Part shown: positions 40,971 to 50,500 of the stretch, piece by piece
Layout: each line of letters opens with the position of its first letter
Numbering within the stretch: position 1 is the first letter of the stretch
Source of the DNA: Marinobacter salsuginis
GTDB taxonomy: Bacteria; Pseudomonadota; Gammaproteobacteria; Pseudomonadales; Oleiphilaceae
Reading direction: 5' to 3'
Length of the DNA: 64,000 nt
NCBI RefSeq assembly: GCF_009617755.1
Contig: NZ_BGZH01000006.1
Coordinates: 48,361-112,360 of the forward strand
Notes under the pieces: generated by a model
Database searches by the model: none
Seen by the model: the letters and a program-made list of their open reading frames with translations, nothing else
What the model was told of the DNA's origin: nothing
Program-made: the position numbers and the translations under genes

Positions 40971-43468
40971 CCGCTGAAGAGAAAGTAGGCCCCCTCTCAA
41001 GAATCTGGTCGTTGATCGTTGGCGACAATGGCGGCATCACGCACAGAGACCTTGAGCAAGAGCTTCGCCGAAACAAATTTTCTGACTTTTTACCATGGGT
41101 CAGTTTTGATGAAGAGCTGGGCGCCTTCCAGACCCTGGATAACCGCTACGGCTACCTTTTCGAGATCTGCCCTCTCACCTTTTTGGGCGGGCGTGACCTT
41201 AAACAATTAGAAACGTTTTTATCGGTCACCTACCCGAAAAGAACCCAGATCCAAATCATGCTGGCGCCTGATCACAATGTGAACGGCATCCTTCAGGCCT
41301 ATTCGCGCAACAAACAGCGCCGAACACCTCTGCTCCAGAAATCCATCGAGCAATACACCAGCTTCCTAAAAGCCGGCACTAAGGGAATGAGGTGCTATCA
41401 CGGCATTCCCGTTCGAAATTGGCGAGCGTTTGTCTGCATCAAGACTGTGAAACCTCTATCAAGTGAAGTGCTGTCGATCGCTGAAGAAACCTTGCAAGCC
41501 GCCCATCTTGCGCCCGCGCGGATGGGGGCAAATCATCTAGTTGCCTGGGCACGGCAGTTTTTCAACGATGCCGACGCCGATCCGAACGGCAATGTTGATT
41601 CCCGGCTTCCGCTGCGAAAGCAGATCATCAATGCTGAAACCAAAATTGAGTTCTCAGGTGGCGAAAAACCGTTTCGCTTGGGCAAGCGCTTTGGTCGAGT
41701 GATTACGCCAAAGGTTAACGCAAAATCCATCGATACCTTCACCACCAACACCCTGACCGGTGGCGTAATGGGCGCACCGGATGATCCCGATCAGATAACC
41801 ACGCCTTTTATTTTCAGCCTGAACATTGTTTTCGAAGACATAAAAACCTCTCTGCACCAAAAGGCCAGCGCCACCATGGCGCAAAAAGGCACAGGCTCTT
41901 TTGCAAAGGCCATTCAGAAAAGAACTGAGGAGTTTAGCTGGGCTCTGGACAAGCTCGAATCGGAACGGTTTATGACAATCATTCCATCCTTGGTCATCCT
42001 CGGAGATACCGAAGCTGAATGCATTGATTCGGTGTCGCGCGCCCGTCGACTCTGGGAATCCAAAGATTTCGTGATGCAGGAAGAATCGGTGCTTGAGAAA
42101 CCGATGCTGATTGCCTCTTTGCCGTTCGGTCTCTATGACATTGATAAAAACATCGGCTTGCTCGACCGACATTTCTACGCGCCACTGAGCGCCGTGGCTC
42201 GTTTCATGCCCATTCAAGGCGATTTTCGAGGATCCAGCGACCCCGCCCTACTCTACGTCGGGCGCAAAGGGCAGCTGGTCGGCATGGACGTGTTCGACAA
42301 GCGAGCACCCAACCATAACTTCCTCATTGCCGCCGGTTCGGGTGCGGGCAAGTCCTACACGCTCAACGATCTCTGCAAAAACTATTACGCTGCAGGCTCA
42401 TTGGTTCGAGTAACCGACATTGGTTACAGCCTTCAGAAGCAATGCGATATGGTCGGCGGCCGGTTTATGGATTTCGGCAAAGAGCGGATCACGATCAATC
42501 CGTTCAACACCAACTCCAAGGATGAGGATGACCGAAACGCGGACCTCATGACCACCGCCAACATCCTCGCTGAAATGGCATATTCCGCTTCTCGCCAACC
42601 GCTGCACGAAACGGAATGGACGTTGATCAAGGAAGCCGTTCGTTGGACTGCAGACCGCGGCGACATCGTCAACGGAATCGATGCTGTTCAACACTACCTG
42701 AAGTCCTATCCAAAACTCGCCTCAGACCAGGGCGAACCGCTGCCTAGTGCGGTCTCCAAGGCTCACGAACTCGCCTTCAACCTGCACGATTTCACGACGA
42801 AAGGCGTGTACGGGCGTTTTTTCAATGGCGCCGGCGGATTCGATATTTCGAACGATGGTTTCGTAGTCCTGGAACTTGAAAAGCTTTCAGGTCAAGCCGA
42901 GCTGTTCAACGTGGTGATTATGCAGGTGATGAACTCGGTCACCCAGGATCTTTACCTTTCCGATCGCTCCGAACAACGCTTCGTGCTGTTCGAAGAGGCC
43001 TGGCGATACTTTTCAGATTCCCGGGGGGAGGAGAACAACCGACTCGGCAACCTGATTGAAGAGGGCTATCGCCGCGCCCGCAAGTACTCCGGGGCCTTTG
43101 GCATTGTTACGCAGAGCCCGCTGGATCTCCGGAAATTCGGCCCTGTCGGACAGGTCATCAAGAATAACGCTGCATTCAAGTTTTACCTTGAATGCGAGGA
43201 CTACGCGAAGGCTGTAGATGAAGGGGTTCTCGACTACGAGGGCCTGGCTGTCGATCTCCTGACCTCCGTAAAAGCCAACAAACCCAAATACTCTGAGATC
43301 TTCTTTGATACGCCGTTTGGCCGGGGTATCGGCAGGCTGTCTGTGGATCCCTGGAATCACTGGATCGCAACGTCCGACGGCAAGGAGGTTGCCAAATATA
43401 ACGCACTGATTGCTCAGGGTATGACGCCAGCTCAGGCGGTGTCCAAACTATCCGGAGTGCCACTTTAA
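40967..43468 (+). CDS. traC: Type IV secretion ATPase TraC (VirB4-like)
   Basis: 833 residues. The N-terminal TraC domain (about 35-280) starts SDFLPWVSFDEELGAFQTLD; the C-terminal P-loop ATPase has Walker A at about 455-463 (AAGSGAGKSYT) and Walker B RFVLFEEAWRYFSD. It drives pilus assembly at the inner membrane. It overlaps TraV by four bases and the next gene by one. Confidence 0.95.
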   Translation: MTAEEKVGPLSRIWSLIVGDNGGITHRDLEQELRRNKFSDFLPWVSFDEELGAFQTLDNRYGYLFEICPLTFLGGRDLKQLETFLSVTYPKRTQIQIMLAPDHNVNGILQAYSRNKQRRTPLLQKSIEQYTSFLKAGTKGMRCYHGIPVRNWRAFVCIKTVKPLSSEVLSIAEETLQAAHLAPARMGANHLVAWARQFFNDADADPNGNVDSRLPLRKQIINAETKIEFSGGEKPFRLGKRFGRVITPKVNAKSIDTFTTNTLTGGVMGAPDDPDQITTPFIFSLNIVFEDIKTSLHQKASATMAQKGTGSFAKAIQKRTEEFSWALDKLESERFMTIIPSLVILGDTEAECIDSVSRARRLWESKDFVMQEESVLEKPMLIASLPFGLYDIDKNIGLLDRHFYAPLSAVARFMPIQGDFRGSSDPALLYVGRKGQLVGMDVFDKRAPNHNFLIAAGSGAGKSYTLNDLCKNYYAAGSLVRVTDIGYSLQKQCDMVGGRFMDFGKERITINPFNTNSKDEDDRNADLMTTANILAEMAYSASRQPLHETEWTLIKEAVRWTADRGDIVNGIDAVQHYLKSYPKLASDQGEPLPSAVSKAHELAFNLHDFTTKGVYGRFFNGAGGFDISNDGFVVLELEKLSGQAELFNVVIMQVMNSVTQDLYLSDRSEQRFVLFEEAWRYFSDSRGEENNRLGNLIEEGYRRARKYSGAFGIVTQSPLDLRKFGPVGQVIKNNAAFKFYLECEDYAKAVDEGVLDYEGLAVDLLTSVKANKPKYSEIFFDTPFGRGIGRLSVDPWNHWIATSDGKEVAKYNALIAQGMTPAQAVSKLSGVPL

Positions 43469-45402
43469 TGGATCGCTGGATTCTGCTCGTCCTCATAGGA
43501 CTTTTACCGGGATTTGTATCGGCAGATCCGGCATCCGTCACTGAGGCCGAGACCACTGTGGGCAATGCTAGAAGCAGCTACGGAAGCGCCGAAGCCATCC
43601 AACAGAACTTCACTACACCTCTGATGTCTGCCGACGCCATGAAGACGTTCGATGGCCAGAGCTTCGATGCCAATTTGGGCTGCAGCGGCTCGCAGAAGTT
43701 TTTGGAAATATTCGTTGCACCCTCGGCCAGCGGTGACATTGGCACCTTGACGGTCTCTCAAGATAGCGACCTGGACGGCACGATTGATCGGGTATTTACA
43801 CCAGGGGTTCCGGTGTCCGGTGTATGTGCAAACGGAGCTGTTTCGTGTAACGCAGGGACCTGGGACAACTGCTCGGGACTGTCTTGGGTGGTGAATGGCT
43901 CAGGCGAAATCGGCATGACCCCGATTCCCCTAAACAAGCTGGGCGGGTGCTATTGCGTGAATAACTCATGCGGGACTGGCCTAGTTATGAGCAACTTGGA
44001 CAAAGTCCTTAATGATTTGGGGGGAGGCGCAACCGGTGCGCTGACATCGCAAATGGACTATCTCACGGTTTCCGAAGTGGGTGTGACCGGACCGATGATT
44101 AAGTTTTACGCACAGAAGGCCGGTGACTGCGCTGCGGGCTCGCCAATGCTGAAAGCCTACAACAGCGCGCCGGGTAACCTCGCCAGCGATGCTTTCTCCG
44201 CCTCTGCCGCTGATCCGGAATTTAATATGATTACGACATCTCCGGCCGCTACAGCGGACCCTGTCCAAATCAAAAGCTGCCAAATAACCCGGAACGTGCC
44301 AGTGGAAGAAGTCACACTGAACGACATCATTGAATATGCCGGCGGTTCTGGAAACATTTTTCCATGCGGCCCAGATTGCCTTCAGCTTTCATTAGGGCAA
44401 GTTGGCGACAACTATTGGGCCGGTAGCTGCAAAATGTATGAGCACCAGGTTCAATTCAATGTCTTGGACCCAAGCCGGATTTTGGAAGCAAAAATCAACT
44501 ACGCAAAATTCGATGACTGGATGCAGATCTACGCCGATGCCGACCTGCTTTGGAATGGCCCCTACGGAAACTGGACAGGTACCGGACGACCACCGGGCGC
44601 TTGCGAGCTCTCAACCAACTGGGTCCGCTCGCCAAATGTCGACTTTAAGAGTTATCTGACGGGTGGACCCGTCGACTTCAAAATTAGAGTGGAAGTTACG
44701 GGGAATGGCGAAGGCTACGCGCTCGCAAAAATAAAGGTCGATACCGACTGTAAACTCAAACCTGACACCATTTCAAACAGCTGTAGTGCATACCAAAGTG
44801 ACCCTGAATGCACACTCATGGAAGAACAAGTGGACGGGGTTTGGACATATCAGAATTTCGTCAATACCGGTCTTACTCCGTTGCCGTCCACCCAAGTGAT
44901 CAATGGTTCAACCTGCTCGTTTACACCTTCACGCCCGTGGTGGCAAAAAACGCGCAAATATCGCTGTCAGGTCACCGGTACATACGATTTCGATGACGCG
45001 CTCGAACGGGCTGACAACGTTCAAGCCAGCACCACGAACACTGGCTATCAAGACTATTTGAAGCAGTCTAACGGTAGTGTTCTGACGCCGACAGAAAGCC
45101 TTTCTGTTCTGGAAGAGGTTTCAGTGCCTGCCTGCACACAGGCATGCAAGACCAGAAAGCCGCGCTTAGCAACTGACGCGGTTCAGAACGGCGTCGTGCA
45201 GGAGAACCGCACAGACCCCAATACCTTCGATTACTTCTTCCACGAGTGTTCCGCTGGCGTTTGTCCGGCTGGACCCGGAGAGACAGTCGTTCAGTCGTGT
45301 GGATGTCTTAATGAATTCGCAGAAGCCGCAGCAACATTGCAGGCCGTTCGCCAAGCATCAAGGGATACGATATGCAGTTCAGGCACAGCCAACCCGCTTT
45401 AA
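43468..45402 (+). CDS. Large cysteine-rich exported transfer protein (TraN-associated)
   Basis: 644 residues with a signal peptide (LLVLIGLLPGFVSADP). About 35 Cys residues are spread along the protein, including GGCYCVNNSCG and SCGCLNEF, which implies many disulfides and DsbC dependence. I do not recognise a named domain with certainty; parts such as IPLNKLGGCYCVNNSC recall conserved cell-surface proteins seen in large F-type systems. It precedes and overlaps traN by 31 bases, so it may act with TraN in mating-pair contact. TrbC-like or peptidase motifs are absent. Confidence 0.6.
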   Translation: MDRWILLVLIGLLPGFVSADPASVTEAETTVGNARSSYGSAEAIQQNFTTPLMSADAMKTFDGQSFDANLGCSGSQKFLEIFVAPSASGDIGTLTVSQDSDLDGTIDRVFTPGVPVSGVCANGAVSCNAGTWDNCSGLSWVVNGSGEIGMTPIPLNKLGGCYCVNNSCGTGLVMSNLDKVLNDLGGGATGALTSQMDYLTVSEVGVTGPMIKFYAQKAGDCAAGSPMLKAYNSAPGNLASDAFSASAADPEFNMITTSPAATADPVQIKSCQITRNVPVEEVTLNDIIEYAGGSGNIFPCGPDCLQLSLGQVGDNYWAGSCKMYEHQVQFNVLDPSRILEAKINYAKFDDWMQIYADADLLWNGPYGNWTGTGRPPGACELSTNWVRSPNVDFKSYLTGGPVDFKIRVEVTGNGEGYALAKIKVDTDCKLKPDTISNSCSAYQSDPECTLMEEQVDGVWTYQNFVNTGLTPLPSTQVINGSTCSFTPSRPWWQKTRKYRCQVTGTYDFDDALERADNVQASTTNTGYQDYLKQSNGSVLTPTESLSVLEEVSVPACTQACKTRKPRLATDAVQNGVVQENRTDPNTFDYFFHECSAGVCPAGPGETVVQSCGCLNEFAEAAATLQAVRQASRDTICSSGTANPL

Positions 45403-46844
45403 TTGGACTTTTAAGCCTCTTTCTCCCTCTCGGCTCAGTTTATGCGGCCAACTGGTCCTGTGGCCAAGATCTCAATATGAATGGTGATCTTGGCCAACCA
45501 GGTGAGACGGCTTCATGTTTTGAATCGCCAAGCGGGGGAGCGCTATGTCCAATTTCCGCCGTTGACTGTAGCTCAAGTCAACAAATGGTCTGCACGAACC
45601 CGGTTGCTTTGAATTTTGATGTAAAAGTCGCTCGGCAATTCGGGTCCTTCACGGTCGGATTCGATCTCAAGACTGGTGCCGTAACATCAGGCCCCACTGG
45701 CTTGGTCGCACAGATCCCAACGCTCGATTTCGACAGCATTTGCACAAACAACAATCCGATCAGTGCTACTGGTTCCACAACTTGGGACGCCCCGAGCCTA
45801 TCCGGTACCAACTTCCTGGGCACAACGCTTGTGAACCTAGTGACCACCCCAAGCTGTGCAAACGGTTTAGTCGGCACAATCCAGATCACTGACAATTACA
45901 CTGGGGGCCTCCCCTCACAAGCAGGCGGACAAGTTTCTTTCTCTACCACATCTGAAACCTGCGCCCTAGAAACCCAACACGCCTGCCCTTTAGGTAACAG
46001 CTATTCCTGCATGGAAAACGCCGCCGGACAACAACAGTGCAGCCCCAATGCCTGTGTTGATCTGGCAACCCAAGTGCCGGTGGTCGACGACATCGATACT
46101 GGAATGTATCAGGACGATGGCACGACCGCAGCCGATGGAACCTGCCTGGGACAGATGATGATTTTTGCAGGTAGAGCAATGAGGTGTGATAAAGCAGGAG
46201 TATCTACCGCGTTCCAGAATTGCTGCAAAAACACAGGCAAAGTGCTTGCGGATGACACCGGCGACTCTGGTTCCCCGACCCAGATGATTACTTCAGTCTA
46301 CGACTCGATTACGCAGGGCAAATCGGAGTATGAAGCTGCGTTGGCCGCCGGCGCACCTACGATGGTGGCGGCGAATGCGGCGGCCACGGTGGCTGGGGAT
46401 GTCATGTCAAACTATGGCGTAGTCGTAGATCCAACGGCCATGGTCGGCGCTGTAATCGACTACTTCACACAGTCCTGCGATCAAACATCTACGGAAACGG
46501 GTGTTCTTAATGGCTCAGGGTTTTGCTACGAGATTGGAGAATACTGCCGGGAAGAATGGGAATTTGTTGGGTGCGTCCAAAAAGCAAAATCGTATTGCTG
46601 TTTCAATTCGAAAATGGGTCGCATCATCCATCAACAAGGCCGAGCGCAGCTCAACTCTGTGGCCGGCTTCGGTACCCCGGAAGCTCCGAACTGTCGCGGG
46701 CTGACACCCGAGGAGTTCCAATCAATCGACTTTTCTAAGATCGATTTCAGCGAATATTACGGTGACCTGGTACCAGACACCATGACTCAAATTGAAGGGA
46801 AGATTTCTAATGGTGTTACGGATTTTTATAACAGTAATCAGTAG
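45372..46844 (+). CDS. traN: Mating-pair stabilisation protein TraN
   Basis: 490 residues with its own signal peptide (ALIGLLSLFLPLGSVYAAN). The C-terminal part is the conserved TraN signature: FQNCCKNTGKVLADD, FCYEIGEYCREEWEFVGCVQ, KAKSYCCFNSKMGRIIHQQG and RGLTPEEFQSIDFSKIDFSE. TraN sits in the outer membrane and holds donor and recipient together. The variable N-terminal domain likely decides which recipient receptor is used. The start lies inside the previous gene, and the stop lies inside traW. Confidence 0.9.
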   Translation: MQFRHSQPALIGLLSLFLPLGSVYAANWSCGQDLNMNGDLGQPGETASCFESPSGGALCPISAVDCSSSQQMVCTNPVALNFDVKVARQFGSFTVGFDLKTGAVTSGPTGLVAQIPTLDFDSICTNNNPISATGSTTWDAPSLSGTNFLGTTLVNLVTTPSCANGLVGTIQITDNYTGGLPSQAGGQVSFSTTSETCALETQHACPLGNSYSCMENAAGQQQCSPNACVDLATQVPVVDDIDTGMYQDDGTTAADGTCLGQMMIFAGRAMRCDKAGVSTAFQNCCKNTGKVLADDTGDSGSPTQMITSVYDSITQGKSEYEAALAAGAPTMVAANAAATVAGDVMSNYGVVVDPTAMVGAVIDYFTQSCDQTSTETGVLNGSGFCYEIGEYCREEWEFVGCVQKAKSYCCFNSKMGRIIHQQGRAQLNSVAGFGTPEAPNCRGLTPEEFQSIDFSKIDFSEYYGDLVPDTMTQIEGKISNGVTDFYNSNQ

Positions 46845-47388
46845 CTGTCTTGCCGGATCCCTGATTGCCGCCGAATCCCAAGTTCTTGGGCGCACCTATG
46901 AGATTGTTGAACCGGATGCACTGACTGAGATCCAGAGCAAGGTGGCTCAAGTTGATTGGGAAACAGTGATGAGTGACGGTGTTGCGCGCAATGCTGCCGC
47001 GCAAGCCGTGTCTCTGCCTCGCGCGCGGGAAGACCGCATTCGGTACCACATTCCTTATTACACGGCCGAATTCGATGTTAAGGACCAAAATGGGCAAATC
47101 ATCTATCCAAAGGGATTCCAATTTAATCCCCTGGAGCATGTTCGTCTTCCCCAGCGGCTTATGTTTATCTCAAAAGATGACCTTGCCTGGGCACAGGTTC
47201 ACCTAAAATCCACGGATATGGTCATGATCACCTCAGGTGATTACCGGGATATCGCCATGGCTTTGCAGCGCCCTGTTTTCATTCTTACCCCTCCTGTTCG
47301 CGACCGTCTCTCACTGCAGTTTGTTCCATCGATCGTGACACAAGAGGGCAGCACCCTCCGAATCGAAGAACACTCGATCAATCTCTAA
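46810..47388 (+). CDS. traW: Pilus assembly protein TraW
   Basis: 192 residues from ATG 46810, with AAGGGAAG 8-15 bases upstream; a TTG at 46792 would be less likely. A signal peptide (ITVISSCLAGSLIAAES) precedes the TraW signature LGRTYEIVEPDALTEIQSK. The protein is periplasmic. It overlaps traN by 35 bases and is followed by a 72-base gap with an operator before traU. Confidence 0.9.
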   Translation: MVLRIFITVISSCLAGSLIAAESQVLGRTYEIVEPDALTEIQSKVAQVDWETVMSDGVARNAAAQAVSLPRAREDRIRYHIPYYTAEFDVKDQNGQIIYPKGFQFNPLEHVRLPQRLMFISKDDLAWAQVHLKSTDMVMITSGDYRDIAMALQRPVFILTPPVRDRLSLQFVPSIVTQEGSTLRIEEHSINL

Positions 47389-47391
47389 AAT

Positions 47392-47413
47392 TCATATAGT
47401 GCTATATACTCAC
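47392..47413. promoter_or_regulatory. TATA-rich dyad operator, copy 3 (before traU), with possible promoter
   Basis: TCATATA, GTGC, TATATACTCAC: 19 of 22 bases match the copy at 35799-35820. TATACT at 47405-47410 can serve as a -10 box; no good -35 is seen. It is in the only sizeable gap inside the long tra operon, so it may start a second transcript. Confidence 0.65.
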
Positions 47414-47460
47414 ATATATTGTTAGGCTAAACTTAGGGAAATTCCCGGACGTTTCTAGCC

Positions 47461-48447
47461 ATGATGAGTATTCGAGCAATCTTGCTTCTTTTAACACTTA
47501 TAGGGGCTTACACGGCCCCTCAATCAGCCCTCGCGTCCAAATGCCCCTCTGGCGTCTTGAATCCTGTTACGGACGTCTCCTGGCAGTGCATCTTCCCGAT
47601 TCGCATTGGCGGGCTGAGCATCGGTAAAGGCGATTCAGGAATGCCCGATCCTGGTGCTGACTCCCCTTCCGTGCTCTGCAGCTGTAATTCAGGAGCGATC
47701 AATCGATACGGCATTGGTATTTCTATGTGGGAGCCCGCACGGCTGATTGATACCGTTTCAGATCCCTACTGCATGATGCCTCTCGGATTCAAGTTGATGA
47801 ACACCGGCGGGAAACTGGGCGGATCGCACATGCAGGAAGATGGTCAGTCCAAAACCTTCCAGCAGATGCATTACTACTTCTTTCCCGCATTTAGCATCTT
47901 GGGGCTGTTCTATGACATCCCCTGCATAGCAGAGCGAGAATTCGACGTAGCGATGATGACTGAACTCATCCCTACCTGGAACAACGAAATTCTCTCGCTG
48001 ATGATTCACCCCGAGTCGTTGCTGTTCGCCAACCCGGTCGCTCAACTGGCGTGCGCTGCGGATTCCTCTGGCGCCTTGGTTGGAAGGCCCGTTAATTCCC
48101 TCTTCTGGTGCATGGGATCGTGGTCAGGAGCCTATCCCCTGGCCGGGTCAATAACCGGCACGGATTACGTGACGGCGAATGCCGGGATCGCAGCCCGCGG
48201 AATCTACTTCATGGCTCGGATGGGACTACTAAAAGAATCCTCCTCAGATGGCTGCTATACCGCGCCAGTTCCCATTTGGTCCAAGGACAAATACAAGCTG
48301 CAACTGATGAAGCCTGTTCGGGACGATAGCTGCCGGCCGATCGGTCAAACCGGTTTGTTGTGGAGCCATTACAAGCACCCCCCCGCAGGCGGTGACAATT
48401 TTTCATGGATGGTGTTTAGGAGGCTCAACTGCTGTGTTTCTTATTAA
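47461..48447 (+). CDS. traU: Pilus assembly protein TraU
   Basis: 328 residues with a signal peptide (ILLLLTLIGAYTAPQSALAS). The TraU pattern is clear: CPSGVLNPVTDVSWQCIFPI, RIGGLSIGKGDSG, CSCNSG and WEPARLIDTVSDPYCMMPLG. Many Cys residues are conserved. TraU is periplasmic and works with TraW and TrbC in F-type pilus assembly and DNA transfer. Its 3' end overlaps trbC by 14 bases. Confidence 0.95.
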   Translation: MMSIRAILLLLTLIGAYTAPQSALASKCPSGVLNPVTDVSWQCIFPIRIGGLSIGKGDSGMPDPGADSPSVLCSCNSGAINRYGIGISMWEPARLIDTVSDPYCMMPLGFKLMNTGGKLGGSHMQEDGQSKTFQQMHYYFFPAFSILGLFYDIPCIAEREFDVAMMTELIPTWNNEILSLMIHPESLLFANPVAQLACAADSSGALVGRPVNSLFWCMGSWSGAYPLAGSITGTDYVTANAGIAARGIYFMARMGLLKESSSDGCYTAPVPIWSKDKYKLQLMKPVRDDSCRPIGQTGLLWSHYKHPPAGGDNFSWMVFRRLNCCVSY

Positions 48448-49201
48448 AAGTAACCTGGGGTTTGCCCTAACCCTCTGTCTAATGAGCCCATTAGCCTCTG
48501 CGGAATCGGATGCCATTCCCACACTTCCCGATCAGATCAACGTGCCGGAGGAATATCTGGCGATCGCGAAACAGGCCAAAGAACGGGTGATGGATTCACC
48601 GGCGATGAAGGCCCGCGTCTCCGAAGTCATGCAGGAGGTGAACAGCGACCAGTGGCAAGCCCGAAAGAATGAATTTCTCAGTCTGCTTCGGGCCGATGCT
48701 GGCCTCGATGCTGGCGATCCTGAAAACCCAGACCCTAAAGCAACTGGCTCCCGCGCCCTGCTATTCGTCTCAAGCTCCATTCCGGAAATCACCTTGCGGA
48801 ATTACGCCAGGGATCTTGAAAAGGTCGGTGGTGTGATGGTGATGCGCGGCATGATCGGTGGTCTCAAGAAAACACAGCCCACCATGGAATTCATGGCCAA
48901 GGTTCTTCGCAAGAACCCGACGTGTGAGGGGCCAAAGTGCGCAATGCGAGGGCTTGATGTCGTCATCGATCCCATCCAATTCAGGAATCACAACATCACC
49001 AAAGTCCCCGCCCTGGTCGTTGAGCAGAACTTTGATTTTCAAAGTTATTGCGAGAAAGGCGCTGCGACCCCCGGAATGCAACTGCCCGTGGTTTACGGGG
49101 ATTCAAGCCTACAAAGTCTCCTGAAACGCTTAACCACTATGACCGGCGGCGCACCGGCCGAATCCATTCTTGCCAAGCTGGAGAACCCAAATGCTCAATA
49201 A
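48434..49201 (+). CDS. trbC: Pilus assembly protein TrbC
   Basis: 255 residues from GTG 48434, which has AGGAGG 10 bases upstream and gives a signal peptide (NLGFALTLCLMSPLASAES); a GTG at 48392 is possible but lacks a site. The TrbC_Ftype domain shows ALLFVSSSIPEITLRNYARD, GGVMVMRGMIGGL, and DVVIDPIQFRNHNITKVPAL. It acts in the periplasm with TraW. Confidence 0.93.
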   Translation: MFLIKSNLGFALTLCLMSPLASAESDAIPTLPDQINVPEEYLAIAKQAKERVMDSPAMKARVSEVMQEVNSDQWQARKNEFLSLLRADAGLDAGDPENPDPKATGSRALLFVSSSIPEITLRNYARDLEKVGGVMVMRGMIGGLKKTQPTMEFMAKVLRKNPTCEGPKCAMRGLDVVIDPIQFRNHNITKVPALVVEQNFDFQSYCEKGAATPGMQLPVVYGDSSLQSLLKRLTTMTGGAPAESILAKLENPNAQ

Positions 49202-49658
49202 TAAAGTGAAAAATGTCCTTCTCACTTTGCTTGTAGGGGCACCTCTTGCCTTTGCAATTTCCTTCGTTTCAGACCACCTCAATATCACGGTCTCTGAGTC
49301 TGTCGATCACAGAATTTTTTGGGAAACCGACGCCATTGCCGGGCCAGGCGACTATGCGACATTCGAGCTTTCTCATGAATTGGCGGGCCATGAACCTGTG
49401 TTAATCAGCAAAAGGCTCATGTGCTGGGAGGGTCAAACAATAACCCAAAAGGATCTTGAGTTTTTTTGCGATGGAGAGTCTCTGGGGCGCGCCAAGACTG
49501 AAACGCTCAAAGGCGATCCTTTACCCCTATTTTCCTATTCGGGAGTAGTACCTGCCGGCAAAGCTTGGGCCTATGGATCGCATCCCGATTCTTTCGACTC
49601 ACGGTATTGGGGTTTTGTGGACGTCTCCAAAACCAAGCGCCTCAAAGCGATCTTTTAA
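49191..49658 (+). CDS. S26-family TraF-type signal peptidase of the transfer operon
   Basis: 155 residues from ATG 49191, overlapping trbC by 11 bases. One N-terminal membrane helix is followed by the S26 pattern: NITVSESVDHRIFW (Ser of the catalytic dyad probably in SES or ESV), the Lys region VLISKRLMCWEGQTI and DSFDSRYWGFVDVS near the end. TraF-type peptidases of IncP and TrhF of IncH mature pilins; here the likely substrate is TraA or another transfer protein. The usual Ser-Met/Pro box is changed, so activity is less certain. Confidence 0.78.
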   Translation: MLNNKVKNVLLTLLVGAPLAFAISFVSDHLNITVSESVDHRIFWETDAIAGPGDYATFELSHELAGHEPVLISKRLMCWEGQTITQKDLEFFCDGESLGRAKTETLKGDPLPLFSYSGVVPAGKAWAYGSHPDSFDSRYWGFVDVSKTKRLKAIF

Positions 49659-49669
49659 GGAGCCAACCC

Positions 49670-50500
49670 ATGAAATTTGTACTGACACTGCTCTTGCTCG
49701 CTCTTGCTGCCTCACAGGCAAACGCCATCCAGCAGCCGAACCAGGATACTCAGATCAAGGGGTATCACTGGTATGAAGAACCGGTTAAGCCTTCTAGCGA
49801 AGAAGATCCCGATAAGAAGGAGAGGCAACCACTTCCTCCACCGCCACCGGCAGCGGAGATGATGGATATGCACCCGGATGACTTAAAAGCCATGCTCGAA
49901 AACTACCTGAAGGAAGCTGTTTGGCTTAGAACTCCGGAGAGTGTACTTGCCTATTATCGAATTCAGGATGTCGTGCGCCGCAAGGCTGCCGGATTTACGG
50001 CCGTGTCCAACATGGTCATGCTGCAAAATCCAACTCTCAGCGGTGCATCACAGTACCCGATTACTTCCCCAGGCCGAAAAGCGGAACTTCAGCAGCGCGC
50101 CAATAACCAGGCTCAATACCTAGAAAACTTCAGGGGCAAATATGCCCTAGCACTTTTCTCGACTGAAGAGTGCCCGTACTGCTCGCCTCAAAGAAACATT
50201 CTCAAGTTAGTGTCAGATCGCACCGGGCTTGAAACTACTGAAGTCAATATAAACAAAAACCCATCCGCTCAAGCGCGATTCGATGTCCAAGTGACCCCGA
50301 TGGTTATTCTCATCGAGCGTAATAGCGAACGCTGGATGCCAATTGCAGTTGGGGTGGAATCAGCCACCAAAATCACCTCAAACGCATATCGCGCCATCCG
50401 CTATTTGAGAGGCGAGACATCCCCTGAGCAATTCCTCACACCCGAATATCGCCAGGGTGGATTCTTTGATCCGGGCGCGCCAAAGGGAGAATCGTTCTGA
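49670..50500 (+). CDS. traF: F-type pilus assembly protein TraF (thioredoxin-like)
   Basis: 276 residues from ATG 49670 with AAGGAG 8 bases upstream. A signal peptide (LLLLALAASQANAIQ), Pro-rich linker, the TraF motif GYHWYEEP near the N-terminus, and a thioredoxin fold with FSTEECPYCSPQ and cis-Pro QVTPMVILI. Unlike F TraF, it keeps a CxxC pair, so it can take part in disulfide chemistry. It is followed directly by traH. Confidence 0.93.
   Translation: MKFVLTLLLLALAASQANAIQQPNQDTQIKGYHWYEEPVKPSSEEDPDKKERQPLPPPPPAAEMMDMHPDDLKAMLENYLKEAVWLRTPESVLAYYRIQDVVRRKAAGFTAVSNMVMLQNPTLSGASQYPITSPGRKAELQQRANNQAQYLENFRGKYALALFSTEECPYCSPQRNILKLVSDRTGLETTEVNINKNPSAQARFDVQVTPMVILIERNSERWMPIAVGVESATKITSNAYRAIRYLRGETSPEQFLTPEYRQGGFFDPGAPKGESF

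Noticed and set aside
45372..45402. Frameshift splitting one long traN
   Set aside because: The second gene has its own start and signal peptide and the overlap is short, so two genes are more likely.
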